A stretch of DNA of 64,000 nt from Candidatus Dichloromethanomonas elyunquensis (GTDB lineage: Bacteria; Bacillota; Desulfitobacteriia; Desulfitobacteriales; Syntrophobotulaceae), in NCBI GenBank assembly GCA_001515265.1, contig LNDB01000008.1:1-64000 (forward strand), in the 5' to 3' direction. The translations under genes were made by a program, and so were the position numbers. The stretch's first letter is position 1. The number at the start of each line of letters is the position of its first letter. The notes under the pieces were generated by a model, which was given only the letters and a program-made list of their open reading frames with translations, made no database searches and was not told where the DNA came from. This document shows, in pieces, positions 49,691 through 60,729 of the stretch.

Positions 49691-52276
49691 ATGGCTTTTG
49701 ACACGAACCGGTTTACCCAAAAATCCCAGGAAGCGATTATCTCAGCCCAAACTCATGCTGAAAGGAACCATAACAGCCTGGTAGAGCCTGAACATCTCCT
49801 TCTTGCTTTATTGGAACAAGACGAGGGAGTAGTTCCCCAGTTGCTCAATAAGTTGAATATCTCCAATAAAACGATTGCTGATAAAACGAAAACAAGCATC
49901 GGGAAGATGCCAAGAATGATGGGTGCAGCAGCTCAGTTATCCTATTCTCCCAGAATGAGGACTATCCTGGTCAACGCCCATGACCTGATGGAACCGTTTG
50001 GAGACGATTATGTCAGCACTGAACATTTGTTCCTTTCGATATTGGATAATGCCGGAGGAGATGCAGAACGAATTCTAAAAGAGGCGGGTATTAACAGGGA
50101 ATCGCTGTTTAAAGTATTGAAGGAAATTAGGGGATCACAGCGGGTTACCAGCCAAAATCCGGAAGGAACGTATGCTGCTTTGGAACAGTACGGCAAAAAT
50201 TTGGTTACGCTGGCGAAAAGGGGAAAACTGGACCCGGTTATCGGCAGGGATGAAGAGATTCGCAGAGTGATTCAGATATTATCCCGCAGAACAAAAAATA
50301 ATCCCGTCCTTATCGGAGAACCCGGGGTAGGAAAAACAGCCATTGTTGAAGGTCTGGCCCAACGGATTGTACGGGGTGATGTACCGGAAGCCCTGAAAAA
50401 TAAAGAGGTGATCTCCCTGGATATGGGCGCGCTCATCGCCGGGGCTAAATACCGGGGCGAATTTGAAGAGCGCTTAAAGGCAGTTTTAAAAGAGGTTCAG
50501 GATAGGGAAAATATTATTTTATTTATTGATGAACTGCATACGGTCGTTGGAGCAGGGGCAGCAGAGGGGGCTATGGACGCGGGAAATATGCTCAAGCCCA
50601 TGCTGGCCCGGGGGGAACTCCGCATGGTCGGTGCTACGACACTGGATGAATATCGGAAGCATATTGAAAAAGATGCCGCTTTGGAACGAAGGTTTCAAAA
50701 TGTTCTTGTGGCTCCTCCGACCGTGGAAGATACGATTTCCATCTTACGGGGATTAAAAGAAAGGTATGAAACCCATCATGGCATCCGGATTACGGACGGT
50801 GCCATCATTGCGGCAAGTGTCCTTTCAGAAAGGTATATCAGCGACCGTTTCCTGCCGGATAAAGCTATCGATTTGATCGATGAAGCGGCGGCCGGACTGA
50901 GAATGGAGATTACCAGCGAACCTCAGGAATTGGATCAGATTAAGCGCCGGATGATGCAGTTGGAGATTGAAAGAGAAGCGCTGAAGAAAGAAAAAGACAA
51001 GGCAAGTCAAGAACGTCTTTCTAACCTGGAAAAAGAACTGGCTAACCTCAAAGAGAAGCGCAGCGCCTTGGAGGCCCAGCTGCTCGAAGAACGGGAAAAA
51101 ATCGGTAAAATTCAGAAATTGAAGGAAGAAATTGACAGAACACGCATTGCTATTGAAAACGCCCAACAGAAATTGGATTACAACAAAGCGGCTGAATTGC
51201 AATATGGTGTTCTGCCTCAACTGGAAAAGAAAATGACGGTTATCGAAACAATGATCTCTGAGAGGAACAATACCTTACTCCGGCAGGAAGTTACAGAGAG
51301 TGATATTGCCGAAATTGTGGGCAAGTGGACGCATATCCCTGTTTCTAGATTATTGGAAAGTGAAGCGGAAAAACTCATTTTGATGGAAGAGAACCTGCAT
51401 CGAAGAGTGATTGGTCAAAATAAAGCGGTTCAGGCGGTTGCAGATGCTGTCCGCAGGGCCCGTACCGGCCTTCAAGATCCCAACCGTCCTCTGGGTTCAT
51501 TCCTCTTCCTGGGGCCTACCGGCGTAGGGAAAACAGAACTGGCCAAAGCGCTGGCTGAATTTCTCTTTGATAATGATCAAGCGCTCATCCGGATCGATAT
51601 GTCTGAATATATGGAAAAACATTCCGTTGCCCGTTTAATCGGGGCTCCTCCCGGATATGTCGGATACGATGAGGGGGGACAGCTCACGGAAGCAGTCAGA
51701 AGGAAACCTTACGCTGTCATTTTACTGGATGAAATAGAAAAGGCCCATAGCGATGTTTTCAACGTTCTTCTGCAATTATTGGATGACGGCAGATTAACGG
51801 ACGGGCAGGGAAGAATCGTTAATTTTAAAAATACAGCGGTGATCCTGACCAGTAATATTGCCGGGCAGGAAATCAGAGAACTCAATGAGAATGGCAGCAG
51901 TCCAGACATCATTCGCAAAACAGTGGATAACGAACTGCGCAGGTATTTCCGACCCGAATTTTTGAACCGCCTCGATGAGATCATTATCTTTGATCCGCTG
52001 AAGCAAAAGGATATTGCACAAATTGTGGAGATTCAGCTAGATTCTTTAAGAAAACGACTTAGAGAAAAAGGGATTACCTTAACTTTAACTGAAAAGGCTT
52101 TGAAAAAACTGATTCAGGAAGGTTATGACCCGGTTTTTGGTGCCAGACCGTTGAAAAGAGCTATTCAGCAGCACATCCAAAACCGGCTGGCCAAACTGAT
52201 CCTGCAGGGAGAATTTTCTGAAGGAGCAGATATTCTGGTGGATTATGATACGGACTATGCATTCAAAGCTGGCTGA
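49691..52276 (+). CDS. clpB: ClpB disaggregase
   Basis: Two AAA modules ([37 protein letters not shown]), middle coiled-coil. Confidence 0.96.
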   Translation: MAFDTNRFTQKSQEAIISAQTHAERNHNSLVEPEHLLLALLEQDEGVVPQLLNKLNISNKTIADKTKTSIGKMPRMMGAAAQLSYSPRMRTILVNAHDLMEPFGDDYVSTEHLFLSILDNAGGDAERILKEAGINRESLFKVLKEIRGSQRVTSQNPEGTYAALEQYGKNLVTLAKRGKLDPVIGRDEEIRRVIQILSRRTKNNPVLIGEPGVGKTAIVEGLAQRIVRGDVPEALKNKEVISLDMGALIAGAKYRGEFEERLKAVLKEVQDRENIILFIDELHTVVGAGAAEGAMDAGNMLKPMLARGELRMVGATTLDEYRKHIEKDAALERRFQNVLVAPPTVEDTISILRGLKERYETHHGIRITDGAIIAASVLSERYISDRFLPDKAIDLIDEAAAGLRMEITSEPQELDQIKRRMMQLEIEREALKKEKDKASQERLSNLEKELANLKEKRSALEAQLLEEREKIGKIQKLKEEIDRTRIAIENAQQKLDYNKAAELQYGVLPQLEKKMTVIETMISERNNTLLRQEVTESDIAEIVGKWTHIPVSRLLESEAEKLILMEENLHRRVIGQNKAVQAVADAVRRARTGLQDPNRPLGSFLFLGPTGVGKTELAKALAEFLFDNDQALIRIDMSEYMEKHSVARLIGAPPGYVGYDEGGQLTEAVRRKPYAVILLDEIEKAHSDVFNVLLQLLDDGRLTDGQGRIVNFKNTAVILTSNIAGQEIRELNENGSSPDIIRKTVDNELRRYFRPEFLNRLDEIIIFDPLKQKDIAQIVEIQLDSLRKRLREKGITLTLTEKALKKLIQEGYDPVFGARPLKRAIQQHIQNRLAKLILQGEFSEGADILVDYDTDYAFKAG

Positions 52277-52413
52277 TTATTGTAAGCAGGCGTATGCCTG
52301 CTTACTTATTTTCTTTTTAAAAAGTATGTGTCGCAGAGAAATTTTTATTAAATGAATAAATATTTGTTATTTGGTGTATCCTGAAAATGCGTAAAAACCA
52401 TGGAGGTAGACTT

Positions 52414-52620
52414 ATGCATAATCAAGAAGAAATGAAAAAAATATTAGATCAGGGTATGTTAACCAGATCAATCATCGAAACTGAAGTTACTGCGAAAAAA
52501 TGCTATATGTACAGTGAGATGGCACATGAAAGAGAAGTGAAGGCCTTTTTTCAAAAACAGGCCAGTTCCCTGGATGACCTGACAGATTTTTTTAAGAGTA
52601 AGCTTACTGAAGTGATGTAG
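52414..52620 (+). CDS. Small helical protein, function unknown
   Basis: ATG after GGAGG; MHNQEEMKKILDQGMLTRSIIETEVTAKKCYMYSEMAHE... Confidence 0.5.
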   Translation: MHNQEEMKKILDQGMLTRSIIETEVTAKKCYMYSEMAHEREVKAFFQKQASSLDDLTDFFKSKLTEVM

Positions 52621-52636
52621 AAAGGTGATTAACTAT

Positions 52637-52834
52637 ATGAGTAATTTTTCCGATCTTGACATGTTATATGACTATGATAAAGATTGCTCAACTGCGGCAA
52701 TGGGTTATATAACCTTAGGAACCAAAGTTTCCAATGAAGAACTTAGCCACAAATACCTTCAGTTGGCCAATGAAGCGGGAAAGGTATCCGGGCAGATCAG
52801 AAAGCTTATTGAAAAAACCGGCGGCATTTCTTGA
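52637..52834 (+). CDS. Small helical protein, function unknown, coupled to the preceding ORF
   Basis: ATG after AAAGGTGAT; MSNFSDLDMLYDYDKDCSTAAMGYITLGTK... Confidence 0.5.
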   Translation: MSNFSDLDMLYDYDKDCSTAAMGYITLGTKVSNEELSHKYLQLANEAGKVSGQIRKLIEKTGGIS

Positions 52835-52943
52835 TAAATAAAGAAAAGGCAAAAAGACGGATAGATCAATCCGTCTTTTCTTATACCTTTTTTTGTATAT
52901 CGCTGTTATTTAAATAATGAGAAGAAGTTGCTTTTTTATAATT

Positions 52944-53417
52944 CTAAGAAATCTGCTTCATGAGGTTCGCTGTTTCAATCGCTGTCATAGCAGCATCAAA
53001 ACCTTTGTTGCCTGCTTTGGTACCGGCTCTTTCAATAGCCTGTTCAATGGTATCTGTTGTCAGAACACCGAAGATGACAGGAACACCGGTCTCTAAACCG
53101 ACATTGGCGACCCCTTTGCTGACCTCGCTGCTGACATAATCAAAGTGAGGTGTTGCTCCCCTGATAACGGCACCAAGGCAAATTACCGCGTCAAAACGTT
53201 TGAGGTGAGCCATTTTTTTGGCAATAAGCGGAATTTCAAATGAACCCGGAACCCAGACCAATTCGATATCGTCTTCTGCAACACCATGCCTTTTGAGGGC
53301 GTCTAAAGCTCCACTGATGAGTTTGTTGGTAATAAATTCATTAAACCTTCCTGCAACGATAGCAAACTTGAGATTTTCCGCAACGAGTTTTCCTTCCAAG
53401 ACCTTCATTGACAGCAC
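52944..53417 (-). CDS. ribH: 6,7-dimethyl-8-ribityllumazine synthase
   Basis: [32 protein letters not shown]. Confidence 0.96.
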   Translation of the reverse strand: MLSMKVLEGKLVAENLKFAIVAGRFNEFITNKLISGALDALKRHGVAEDDIELVWVPGSFEIPLIAKKMAHLKRFDAVICLGAVIRGATPHFDYVSSEVSKGVANVGLETGVPVIFGVLTTDTIEQAIERAGTKAGNKGFDAAMTAIETANLMKQIS

Positions 53418-53440
53418 CCTTTCTTATCAGATCGTATTAT

Positions 53441-54661
53441 TTATTTGACATTGGTCAGGTAGTGACCCATTTTTGCTTTTTTGGTAACAAGATAACGTTC
53501 ATTTTCAGGATTTGCGCATATCTCAATAGGAACTCTTTCCACAACCTTAATCCCGTAGCCTTCCAAACCGATGATCTTTTTTGGATTATTCGTCATCAAA
53601 CGTACTTTGGATATCCCTAAATCCGCAAGGATTTGAGCCCCGGTACCATAATCACGCAAGTCCGGGGGGAAACCGAGAGCAAGATTGGCTTCCACGGTAT
53701 CTTTTCCTTGTTCCTGCAATTTATAGGCTTTCAGTTTATTTAAGAGTCCGATTCCGCGTCCTTCCTGGCGCATATAGAGCAGGACACCGCGTCCTTCCCG
53801 TTCGATCCGGACCAGGGAAGCGGATAATTGGTCGCGGCAATCACATCTCCGGGAGAAGAATACATCCCCGGTTAAACATTCGGAGTGGACACGGACAAGG
53901 ACCGGATTTCCGTCGTCGACTTTTCCTTTAATCAAGGCTAAATGTTCTTTATTATCGATTAAACTCTTGTAACCGATGGCTTTAAAAACGCCGTATTCTG
54001 TAGGAAATTCAATACTTTCTGTCATTTCAATCAGTTTCTCGTTCTTCCGGCGGTAGCGAATCAAGTCTTGAATCGTAATCAGTTTCAGTTGGTGTTTTTC
54101 TTTAAAAGTCAAAAGATCGGGTATTCTGGCCATAGTACCATCGTCATTCATGATTTCACATAATACCCCTGCTGGTTGAAGACCGGCAAGTCGGGCCAGG
54201 TCAACAGAGCCTTCGGTATGTCCTGTCCGGACCAAAACGCCGCCTTCTTTAGCCTGCAGCGGAAAGATGTGGCCAGGTTTCCGTAGATCGTGGGGTTTGC
54301 TGTTCTTATTCACAAGAACCTCAACAGTGTGTGCTCTTTCATAGGCTGAAATTCCGGTGGTACTGCCGGAGGCATCCACACTTACCGTAAATGCAGTACC
54401 GTGAGGATCCGTGTTATGCTGAACCATCTGGTGAAGATCCAACTCTTGGAGACGTTCCTGGGTCAGCGGAACACAGATCAGACCGCGGCCGTAGGTTGCC
54501 ATGAAATTGATGGTCTCGGGGGTGGCCTTCTCAGCTGCCATGACGAGATCACCTTCATTTTCCCTGTCCTCATCGTCAACGACGATAATCATCTTCCCGT
54601 TGCGAATGTCTTGAATCGCTTCGTCAATGGTGTTAAAGATTTTTTCGGGATCAGTTTGCAT
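53441..54661 (-). CDS. ribBA: Bifunctional DHBP synthase/GTP cyclohydrolase II
   Basis: [37 protein letters not shown]. Confidence 0.96.
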   Translation of the reverse strand: MQTDPEKIFNTIDEAIQDIRNGKMIIVVDDEDRENEGDLVMAAEKATPETINFMATYGRGLICVPLTQERLQELDLHQMVQHNTDPHGTAFTVSVDASGSTTGISAYERAHTVEVLVNKNSKPHDLRKPGHIFPLQAKEGGVLVRTGHTEGSVDLARLAGLQPAGVLCEIMNDDGTMARIPDLLTFKEKHQLKLITIQDLIRYRRKNEKLIEMTESIEFPTEYGVFKAIGYKSLIDNKEHLALIKGKVDDGNPVLVRVHSECLTGDVFFSRRCDCRDQLSASLVRIEREGRGVLLYMRQEGRGIGLLNKLKAYKLQEQGKDTVEANLALGFPPDLRDYGTGAQILADLGISKVRLMTNNPKKIIGLEGYGIKVVERVPIEICANPENERYLVTKKAKMGHYLTNVK

Positions 54662-54677
54662 GTGTCATTCACTCCTT

Positions 54678-55328
54678 TTAATCAATAAAACCGTGTTGGG
54701 ATAAATAATCTAAGGTAATATCCTTTTTTCCCAAATCTTTTTCCGGGTTAAGGAATTTAGCAACATATTTTCCTATCAGATCAGTTTCCAGGTTCACCGT
54801 GGAACCGGGCCCTTTAAACCCCAGAGTTGTATGGGCAAAGGTATGGGGGATAAGGGAGACGGTAAAGCGGTCTTCCTCAATATCGACAAGAGTTAAGGAT
54901 ATCCCGTCCACCGCAACCGAACCCTTAGGCAGTAAATAATGGGTTATATTTTTGCTGGTATGAATCTCATAAATATTCGCGATTCCTGTTTTATGAATAG
55001 AAGCTATTCTGCCCGTTCCGTCCACATGACCGCTCACGAGATGTCCTCCCAAACGGGTTTGTAACTGCAAAGCCCTTTCTAAATTAACATTAGAATGATT
55101 TTTCAGTTCATACAGATTGGTTTTCTGCAAAGTTTCAAACATAATATCCACAGAGAAAGAGCTATTGCTTCTGTCTGTAACTGTTAAACATACTCCGTTA
55201 ACGGCAATACTGTCTCCAATCTGAGACCCTATTAACACCTTATTAGCCTGAACGGTTAATCTTGCTGAATCTTTTAAGGTGTCCAGCTTTTGAACAGTCC
55301 CCAGTTCTTCGATGATTCCGGTGAACAA
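54678..55328 (-). CDS. ribE: Riboflavin synthase alpha subunit
   Basis: MFTGIIEELGTV; two lumazine-binding repeats. Confidence 0.95.
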   Translation of the reverse strand: MFTGIIEELGTVQKLDTLKDSARLTVQANKVLIGSQIGDSIAVNGVCLTVTDRSNSSFSVDIMFETLQKTNLYELKNHSNVNLERALQLQTRLGGHLVSGHVDGTGRIASIHKTGIANIYEIHTSKNITHYLLPKGSVAVDGISLTLVDIEEDRFTVSLIPHTFAHTTLGFKGPGSTVNLETDLIGKYVAKFLNPEKDLGKKDITLDYLSQHGFID

Positions 55329-55343
55329 TGTAAATCCTCCAGT

Positions 55344-56462
55344 CTATTTGAAATTTGCGTCGTAATCCGGATAACCGGTAAAGTGATAATCGTCAGCGAG
55401 ATTGTTTAGGGTCAGACCTTTAATAGGGAAAGACTGAGCCATCCTGGTTAGGTGTAAGCCGGAGAGAGGGGAGGGACCCGAACCGGCAAGTTTTGGCGCA
55501 AAAATAAATTCGAGTTTATCAATAAATTTCTCTTGAAGCATTTTTCCTGCCAAATTTCCGCCTCCTTCCAATAAAACACTGTTCCAGCCTTTTTTAACAA
55601 TATCCCTCATAAGTTCAATCAAAGGAACGTTCCTCTTCGAATCATACTGCCAAACTTCAATATTTGGCTTGTTTTTCAAGGAGAGAATTTTGGCGGAATC
55701 CGCAGCCATGGTTGTGGCCAGAATACAAGGTGAAGAGGAAGAATTCAAAACTTCAGCGTTTGGGGGAATGGAGAGCATTCCGTCTACAATCAGCCGGACT
55801 GGGTCACGGCCGTTTTCTATATAGCGGCAAGTCAGTTGAGGATTGTCTTGCAGAATAGTTTGACTGCCAACCATAATTACATCATAAATATTCCTTAACT
55901 CATGAACGTGATGCCTGGAAACTTCAGAAGTAATCCATTTGGAATCCCCGGATTCCACTGCGGTTTTGCCGTCGAGGGTTAACGCGGCTTTATATAGTAC
56001 GAAGGGCATTCCTGTAGAAATGACTTTAAGGAAAGCTTCGTTCACTTTTTTTGCTTCATCGGCAAGAAGGCCAATTTCTACCTCAATTCCCGCATTTCTT
56101 AATTTTTCAATTCCTTGGCCGCTGACCAGGGGGTTCGGATCGGTCATGGCCACAATGACACGTTTAACTTCCGCTTGAATTAAAGCATCGGCACAGGGAG
56201 GGGTCCTTCCATAATGGGAACAAGGTTCTAATGTGACATACACCTCTGCTCCTTTGGCCTTTTCGCCTGCAGCCAGCAAGGCATGTACTTCCGCATGCGG
56301 AGTCCCTGCCTTATGATGAAAACCTTCCCCTACAACTTCACCGTTCCGAACGATAACGCATCCAACCAAAGGATTAGGACTTGTTCTGCCTAATGCCAAT
56401 TGAGACAGTTCTAAAGCTCTCTGCATATATTTTTGTTCCCGGTAAAACTTATCTTGGTCCAT
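55344..56462 (-). CDS. ribD: Bifunctional deaminase/reductase RibD
   Basis: HAEVHAL, CSHYGRTPPCADAL; reductase domain. Confidence 0.95.
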   Translation of the reverse strand: MDQDKFYREQKYMQRALELSQLALGRTSPNPLVGCVIVRNGEVVGEGFHHKAGTPHAEVHALLAAGEKAKGAEVYVTLEPCSHYGRTPPCADALIQAEVKRVIVAMTDPNPLVSGQGIEKLRNAGIEVEIGLLADEAKKVNEAFLKVISTGMPFVLYKAALTLDGKTAVESGDSKWITSEVSRHHVHELRNIYDVIMVGSQTILQDNPQLTCRYIENGRDPVRLIVDGMLSIPPNAEVLNSSSSPCILATTMAADSAKILSLKNKPNIEVWQYDSKRNVPLIELMRDIVKKGWNSVLLEGGGNLAGKMLQEKFIDKLEFIFAPKLAGSGPSPLSGLHLTRMAQSFPIKGLTLNNLADDYHFTGYPDYDANFK

Positions 56463-56513
56463 TTTTATGCCTCTTTTATAGAACTTTATATATTCTTTCA
56501 AATTGATTAAACT

Positions 56514-56540
56514 AAAAATACCCGGACATTACTCCAGGTA
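56514..56540 (-). terminator. Terminator of the FMN riboswitch
   Basis: Minus strand TACCTGGA-gtaatg-TCCGGGTA followed by TTTTT. Confidence 0.7.
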
Positions 56541-56582
56541 CACCAGCAAAGCGTAAGGCAATCCAAAAGAATCACCCGAATA

Positions 56583-56690
56583 CACTCTTACCATCCAGAC
56601 TTTAACTGTCGGCTTCGTAATTGCAACGAATCTGCCAAAAGGCTCGCGGGCTGTACCGCCGGTAAGGAATTTCACCTAATCCCAGAGTAA
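56583..56690 (-). ncRNA. FMN riboswitch (RFN element)
   Basis: Minus strand AGGTGAAATTCCTTACCGGCGGTACAGCCCGCGAGCC...AGCCGACAGTTAAAGTCTGGATGGTAAGAGTG. Confidence 0.95.
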
Positions 56691-56781
56691 AGAAGTATTT
56701 AGTTTTTTATTACGCATATATCATACAGCAAGAATGAGCAGATTACAATTCAAAATTTCATGATAAACTTATAAGATTATA

Positions 56782-57318
56782 TTACCCAGTAAAATCACCT
56801 TGTAACAAACCCAGGATGACTGCATCGTAATACTTCCCGTTAATATAATAGGCCTCCCTTAAGCATCCTTCCCGTACAAATCCCATTTTTTGGTAACAGG
56901 CTAAAGCTCTTTTGTTTTCTTTCCAGGTTTCAGCATTAATTCTGTGAAAGTTCCATTGGCGGAAGAGGAATCTGAGAAATACCTGTAACGCATCCGAACC
57001 ATAACCCTGACTCCAGTGTTTCCGGGAGCCGATCCCGATGTAAAGTCGGGCCGATCTTGCAGGAATGTTGACCGCATCGAAACCAACCGTCCCGATTAGC
57101 GAACCGTCTTGGTCGGTAACTGCATAACGGTGTTCATCCTCCTCATACATTTTCCGCTCGATTTCGTCCCGTCTTAATAGCGTTGCACAAGGCCAATTAC
57201 CGCTGACCCAATAGGAAAATTCCTGGTCGTTATACCACTCATACAGGAGATCAAGATCATCGGTTTCCAATGGCCTGACCGTAGTTATTTTTCCTTTTAA
57301 TATGGCAATCACCTTCAA
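56782..57318 (-). CDS. GNAT-family acetyltransferase (RimJ/RimL-like)
   Basis: RLYIGIGSRKHWSQGYGSDAL; INAETWKENKRALACYQKMGFVREG. Confidence 0.88.
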   Translation of the reverse strand: MKVIAILKGKITTVRPLETDDLDLLYEWYNDQEFSYWVSGNWPCATLLRRDEIERKMYEEDEHRYAVTDQDGSLIGTVGFDAVNIPARSARLYIGIGSRKHWSQGYGSDALQVFLRFLFRQWNFHRINAETWKENKRALACYQKMGFVREGCLREAYYINGKYYDAVILGLLQGDFTG

Positions 57319-57405
57319 ACGGCTAGAATTAAAAAGTTTTATCCTAATCCAATTTTATCCGGCCCTTAAAGGATTGGCAAGTTTTTCGTTTTGAAATCGT
57401 TAGGT

Positions 57406-58323
57406 TTAATAATTGGGATTCTGAAGCCTTTTTTCAAATTCTTTCATCCCCATACTTGCAAAGCAGTAAATTCGATGCTGCAAGAGGAGATCCGTTTTTC
57501 TGTCAGCCCATCCTCTGTCAGTCGTGAAACCAATAAGATAACCCGCGTCCTGAACAGCCTTTTCCACTTTGGCATTATAGGCACCAAAAGGGTAGCAAAA
57601 CGATTTGATCGGTTCCAGTTTTTTTTCTAAGGATAACTTCGAATTTTTCACTTCTTCGGTTAACTTGGGGGAATCAAGTTTTGTCAAATCAACATGTGTC
57701 ATGGAGTGGCCTCCGATCTGCCATCCTTCTTTGATAAGCGCTTTTAGGTCGTCCCATGTCAATATATTGTTACTTCCAATATTTTCAGCAATTACAAAAA
57801 TTGTTCCTGTAAATCCGTATTTCTTCATCGTTGGAAATGCATTGGTGTAATTATCCTTATATCCATCGTCAAAAGTGATGGCAATGGGTTTATCGGGTAA
57901 AGTGCCTTTTCCGGTGAAAAAATCATAAATTTGGGTCACCGAAACAGTATGGTATCCTTGCTCAGATAAATATGCCATTTGTTTTTCAAATTCACTGGGC
58001 GGCATGCATATTTCATTTTTAGGAACAGTGGAAACTGAATGATAGTATAGAACCGGAATGGATAAATCTCTGTTAACATGCAGGGCTGCAGGAGTATTAT
58101 TATCAGGGGATGTTGTATTCGGCGAAGATGGCATTGTTTGACTGTTCGCAGACTGCCCCGGATTGGCAGGTGATTGTATTTGAGGATTCGCAGGAGTACC
58201 GGCCGGAATTCCTTTATTAGACATAGAACTTATCTGGGAACAGCCAGTTGTCAAAAGCAGTAAACAAATCGCTGCCGAAAAGACAGAAGAACGGATAGGC
58301 TTAAACAATATACCACCCTCCAT
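57406..58323 (-). CDS. Polysaccharide deacetylase lipoprotein
   Basis: Lipobox LLLTTGCSQ; IAITFDDGYKDNYTNAFP; GGHSMTHVDL. Confidence 0.9.
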   Translation of the reverse strand: MEGGILFKPIRSSVFSAAICLLLLTTGCSQISSMSNKGIPAGTPANPQIQSPANPGQSANSQTMPSSPNTTSPDNNTPAALHVNRDLSIPVLYYHSVSTVPKNEICMPPSEFEKQMAYLSEQGYHTVSVTQIYDFFTGKGTLPDKPIAITFDDGYKDNYTNAFPTMKKYGFTGTIFVIAENIGSNNILTWDDLKALIKEGWQIGGHSMTHVDLTKLDSPKLTEEVKNSKLSLEKKLEPIKSFCYPFGAYNAKVEKAVQDAGYLIGFTTDRGWADRKTDLLLQHRIYCFASMGMKEFEKRLQNPNY

Positions 58324-58433
58324 ATCATTTTTTTCACTATTAATATTCTCCGTATTCCAAAAATAACCTTGGAAAAATATTGTTTTTATACATCGAATAT
58401 TGATTTATTATTCGTCAAAAAAGGCGTCTCAAA

Positions 58434-58447
58434 ACTTGTTGACAAGT
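58434..58447. promoter_or_regulatory. Candidate FadR-type operator ACTTGT-TG-ACAAGT
   Basis: Perfect palindrome with TTGT/ACAA core, 50 bp upstream of the FadR-family gene. Confidence 0.55.
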
Positions 58448-58497
58448 AAAGGATTAATGTATCTGAGCGCGAATTTTTATCAAATAAAGTAAAGGAA

Positions 58498-59280
58498 GTG
58501 ACATTCTTGCGTTGCAGCGATAACGATAAACGAAAAAAATCCGATAAAGTTCTTGACAAAATTCAGGATTGCATCGTACAGGGGACATTTAAACCTAACA
58601 ATAAAATTTATTCGGAAAACCAACTGGCGAATATCCTTGGCTTAAATAGAAATGCTGTCAGAGAGACAATTACTGCGTTAGAGATACTTGGCATTGTACA
58701 AAGCAGGCAGGGTGAGGGTACTTTTCTGACACCGTTGAATATGGACAATTGTTCCAAAGTTTTATCTTTGCTGATATTGCTTGAACAGGGAGATCAAGAA
58801 GAAATCGTTCTGGTCAGGAGAATATTGGAAACAGCGGCTGCAGAACTTAGCGCAAGAAATAGAACACCGGAAGAATTAATCGATATGGAAGTATGTCTCA
58901 AAAATATGATGCAGTTTAAAGATTTTGCTGAAATATCCAAAGAAGATGCTCGTTTCCATACGATAGTCGCCGGTTCAACAGGTAATGCGTTGCTAAAAAA
59001 TTTAATAACTGTTTTTGCAGGGTATATCAGTCAAACTGCATCTGAAAGCTGGAAACGGATAAAGCTTGACGGTAATAAATTTGCGGAAATTATTTATAAG
59101 CATCATTGTGACCTAATGGATGCCATTAAAGAGGGAGATCCTTCTAAAGCCCGCCATATGATGGAAAAACATATGGATTTTCTTGAACAAATACTAAGCA
59201 GCAGTTCAAAAGAAAGTCATTATTGCAAGGAGGGATTACGGTGGTTTGACAAAAGTCTTCTTAATTCCTTGCAGGAATAG
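58498..59280 (+). CDS. GntR/FadR-family transcriptional regulator
   Basis: wHTH YSENQLANILGLNRNAVRETITALEILGIVQSRQGEGTFL; FCD domain. Confidence 0.9.
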   Translation: MTFLRCSDNDKRKKSDKVLDKIQDCIVQGTFKPNNKIYSENQLANILGLNRNAVRETITALEILGIVQSRQGEGTFLTPLNMDNCSKVLSLLILLEQGDQEEIVLVRRILETAAAELSARNRTPEELIDMEVCLKNMMQFKDFAEISKEDARFHTIVAGSTGNALLKNLITVFAGYISQTASESWKRIKLDGNKFAEIIYKHHCDLMDAIKEGDPSKARHMMEKHMDFLEQILSSSSKESHYCKEGLRWFDKSLLNSLQE

Positions 59281-59337
59281 ACAGGTTGGTGAACATTAAC
59301 AGAAGTTTAGGTGTACTATTACAAGGAGTGATAATCG

Positions 59338-60729
59338 TTGCTTGAAAAGAGTTTTATTAATTCCTTACGGGAATCCGTGGGGCGGAAAAATGTCCTAACG
59401 AAAAAGGAAGATTTAATCTGCTACTCTTATGATCCCACCATGAATCACCATCTTCCTGAAGCGGTGGTAATACCGGGTACCATTGAAGAAGTAGCTCTAG
59501 TGCTTAAATTGGCTAATGAGGCTGGAGTCCCTGTAACTCCAAGAGGAGGCGGGACGAATACTACCGGCGCCTCGATTCCTATCCGGGGAGGTATAGTGCT
59601 CGCGATGCACCGTTTTGACCGGATTATAGAAATTGATACCGCTAATTTGTGTGCGGTAGTTGAAGCCGGGGTGATCACTCAGGATTTTCAACGGCAGGTT
59701 GAGGAATTAGGTCTTTTTTATCCTCCAGACCCCCAGGGTCTCGATATGTCCACCTTAGGCGGAAATTTGGCAACAAACGCCAGTGGTCCGCGCGGTTTTA
59801 AATACGGAATTACCCGCGATTACGTATTAGGCTTTAAAATGGCGCTGCCTGATGGACGGATTTTGAAAGTCGGCGGCAAAACGGTTAAAAATGTAACCGG
59901 ATACGACCTGACGAAATTGTTCGTTGGTTCGGAAGGGACATTCGGTGTTTTTACTGAACTTATTCTGCGCTTAATCCCACTGCCCGAAAGCAAGCGAACA
60001 ATGTTGGTGATTTTCGATGATTTGATGGCTGCAGCCCGGACCGTTTCAGCAGTGATTCAGGCCAAGATCATTCCGACAACGCTGGAATTCATGGATAAAG
60101 AAGCGATGCGCGTAATCGAAGGATATGACCCCTGCGGTTTGCCAATCGATTCGGCAGCAGCCCTTTTGATCGAAGTCGATGGCAGCGAACGGGATGTCCC
60201 GGCACAAATGGTGCATATTGAGGAAGTTTGCCGAAGGGAAGGCGCCAGGGAGATTAGAATAGCCACTACCGAAGCTGAAGCCGCACAATTATGGAAAGCC
60301 CGCAAATTAGCATTTGCCGCGATGGCTAAAGTCGCTCCGACACTCTATGTTGAAGATGTGACGGTACCACGCAGTAAGATTCCGGATATGGTTAAGACGA
60401 TTTCTGAATTAGCACTCAAATACAGACTCAAAATTTGTATTTTAGGACATACAGGCGATGGCAATATGCATCCGCTCATTTTGACGGATGAACGCAATGA
60501 AGAGGAGATCCAGCGAGTTAGACTGGCGATAGATGAAATATTCAAAGCCGCACTGGAAATGGGTGGTACTTTAACCGGCGAACATGGGATCGGCATGGAG
60601 AAAATCAAATATATGGAATGGGAACTCGGTGCTACTGGAGTGGATGTAATGCGCAAAATTAAGCAAGCCCTGGATCCAAACGACATTATGAATCCCAGCA
60701 AGGTCTTGCCGGCGGAGGCAGCAGAATGA
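59338..60729 (+). CDS. FAD-linked glycolate/D-lactate oxidase subunit (GlcD-like)
   Basis: VTPRGGGTNTTGASIPIRGGIVLAM; GHTGDGNMHPLI; GEHGIGMEK. Confidence 0.92.
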   Translation: MLEKSFINSLRESVGRKNVLTKKEDLICYSYDPTMNHHLPEAVVIPGTIEEVALVLKLANEAGVPVTPRGGGTNTTGASIPIRGGIVLAMHRFDRIIEIDTANLCAVVEAGVITQDFQRQVEELGLFYPPDPQGLDMSTLGGNLATNASGPRGFKYGITRDYVLGFKMALPDGRILKVGGKTVKNVTGYDLTKLFVGSEGTFGVFTELILRLIPLPESKRTMLVIFDDLMAAARTVSAVIQAKIIPTTLEFMDKEAMRVIEGYDPCGLPIDSAAALLIEVDGSERDVPAQMVHIEEVCRREGAREIRIATTEAEAAQLWKARKLAFAAMAKVAPTLYVEDVTVPRSKIPDMVKTISELALKYRLKICILGHTGDGNMHPLILTDERNEEEIQRVRLAIDEIFKAALEMGGTLTGEHGIGMEKIKYMEWELGATGVDVMRKIKQALDPNDIMNPSKVLPAEAAE

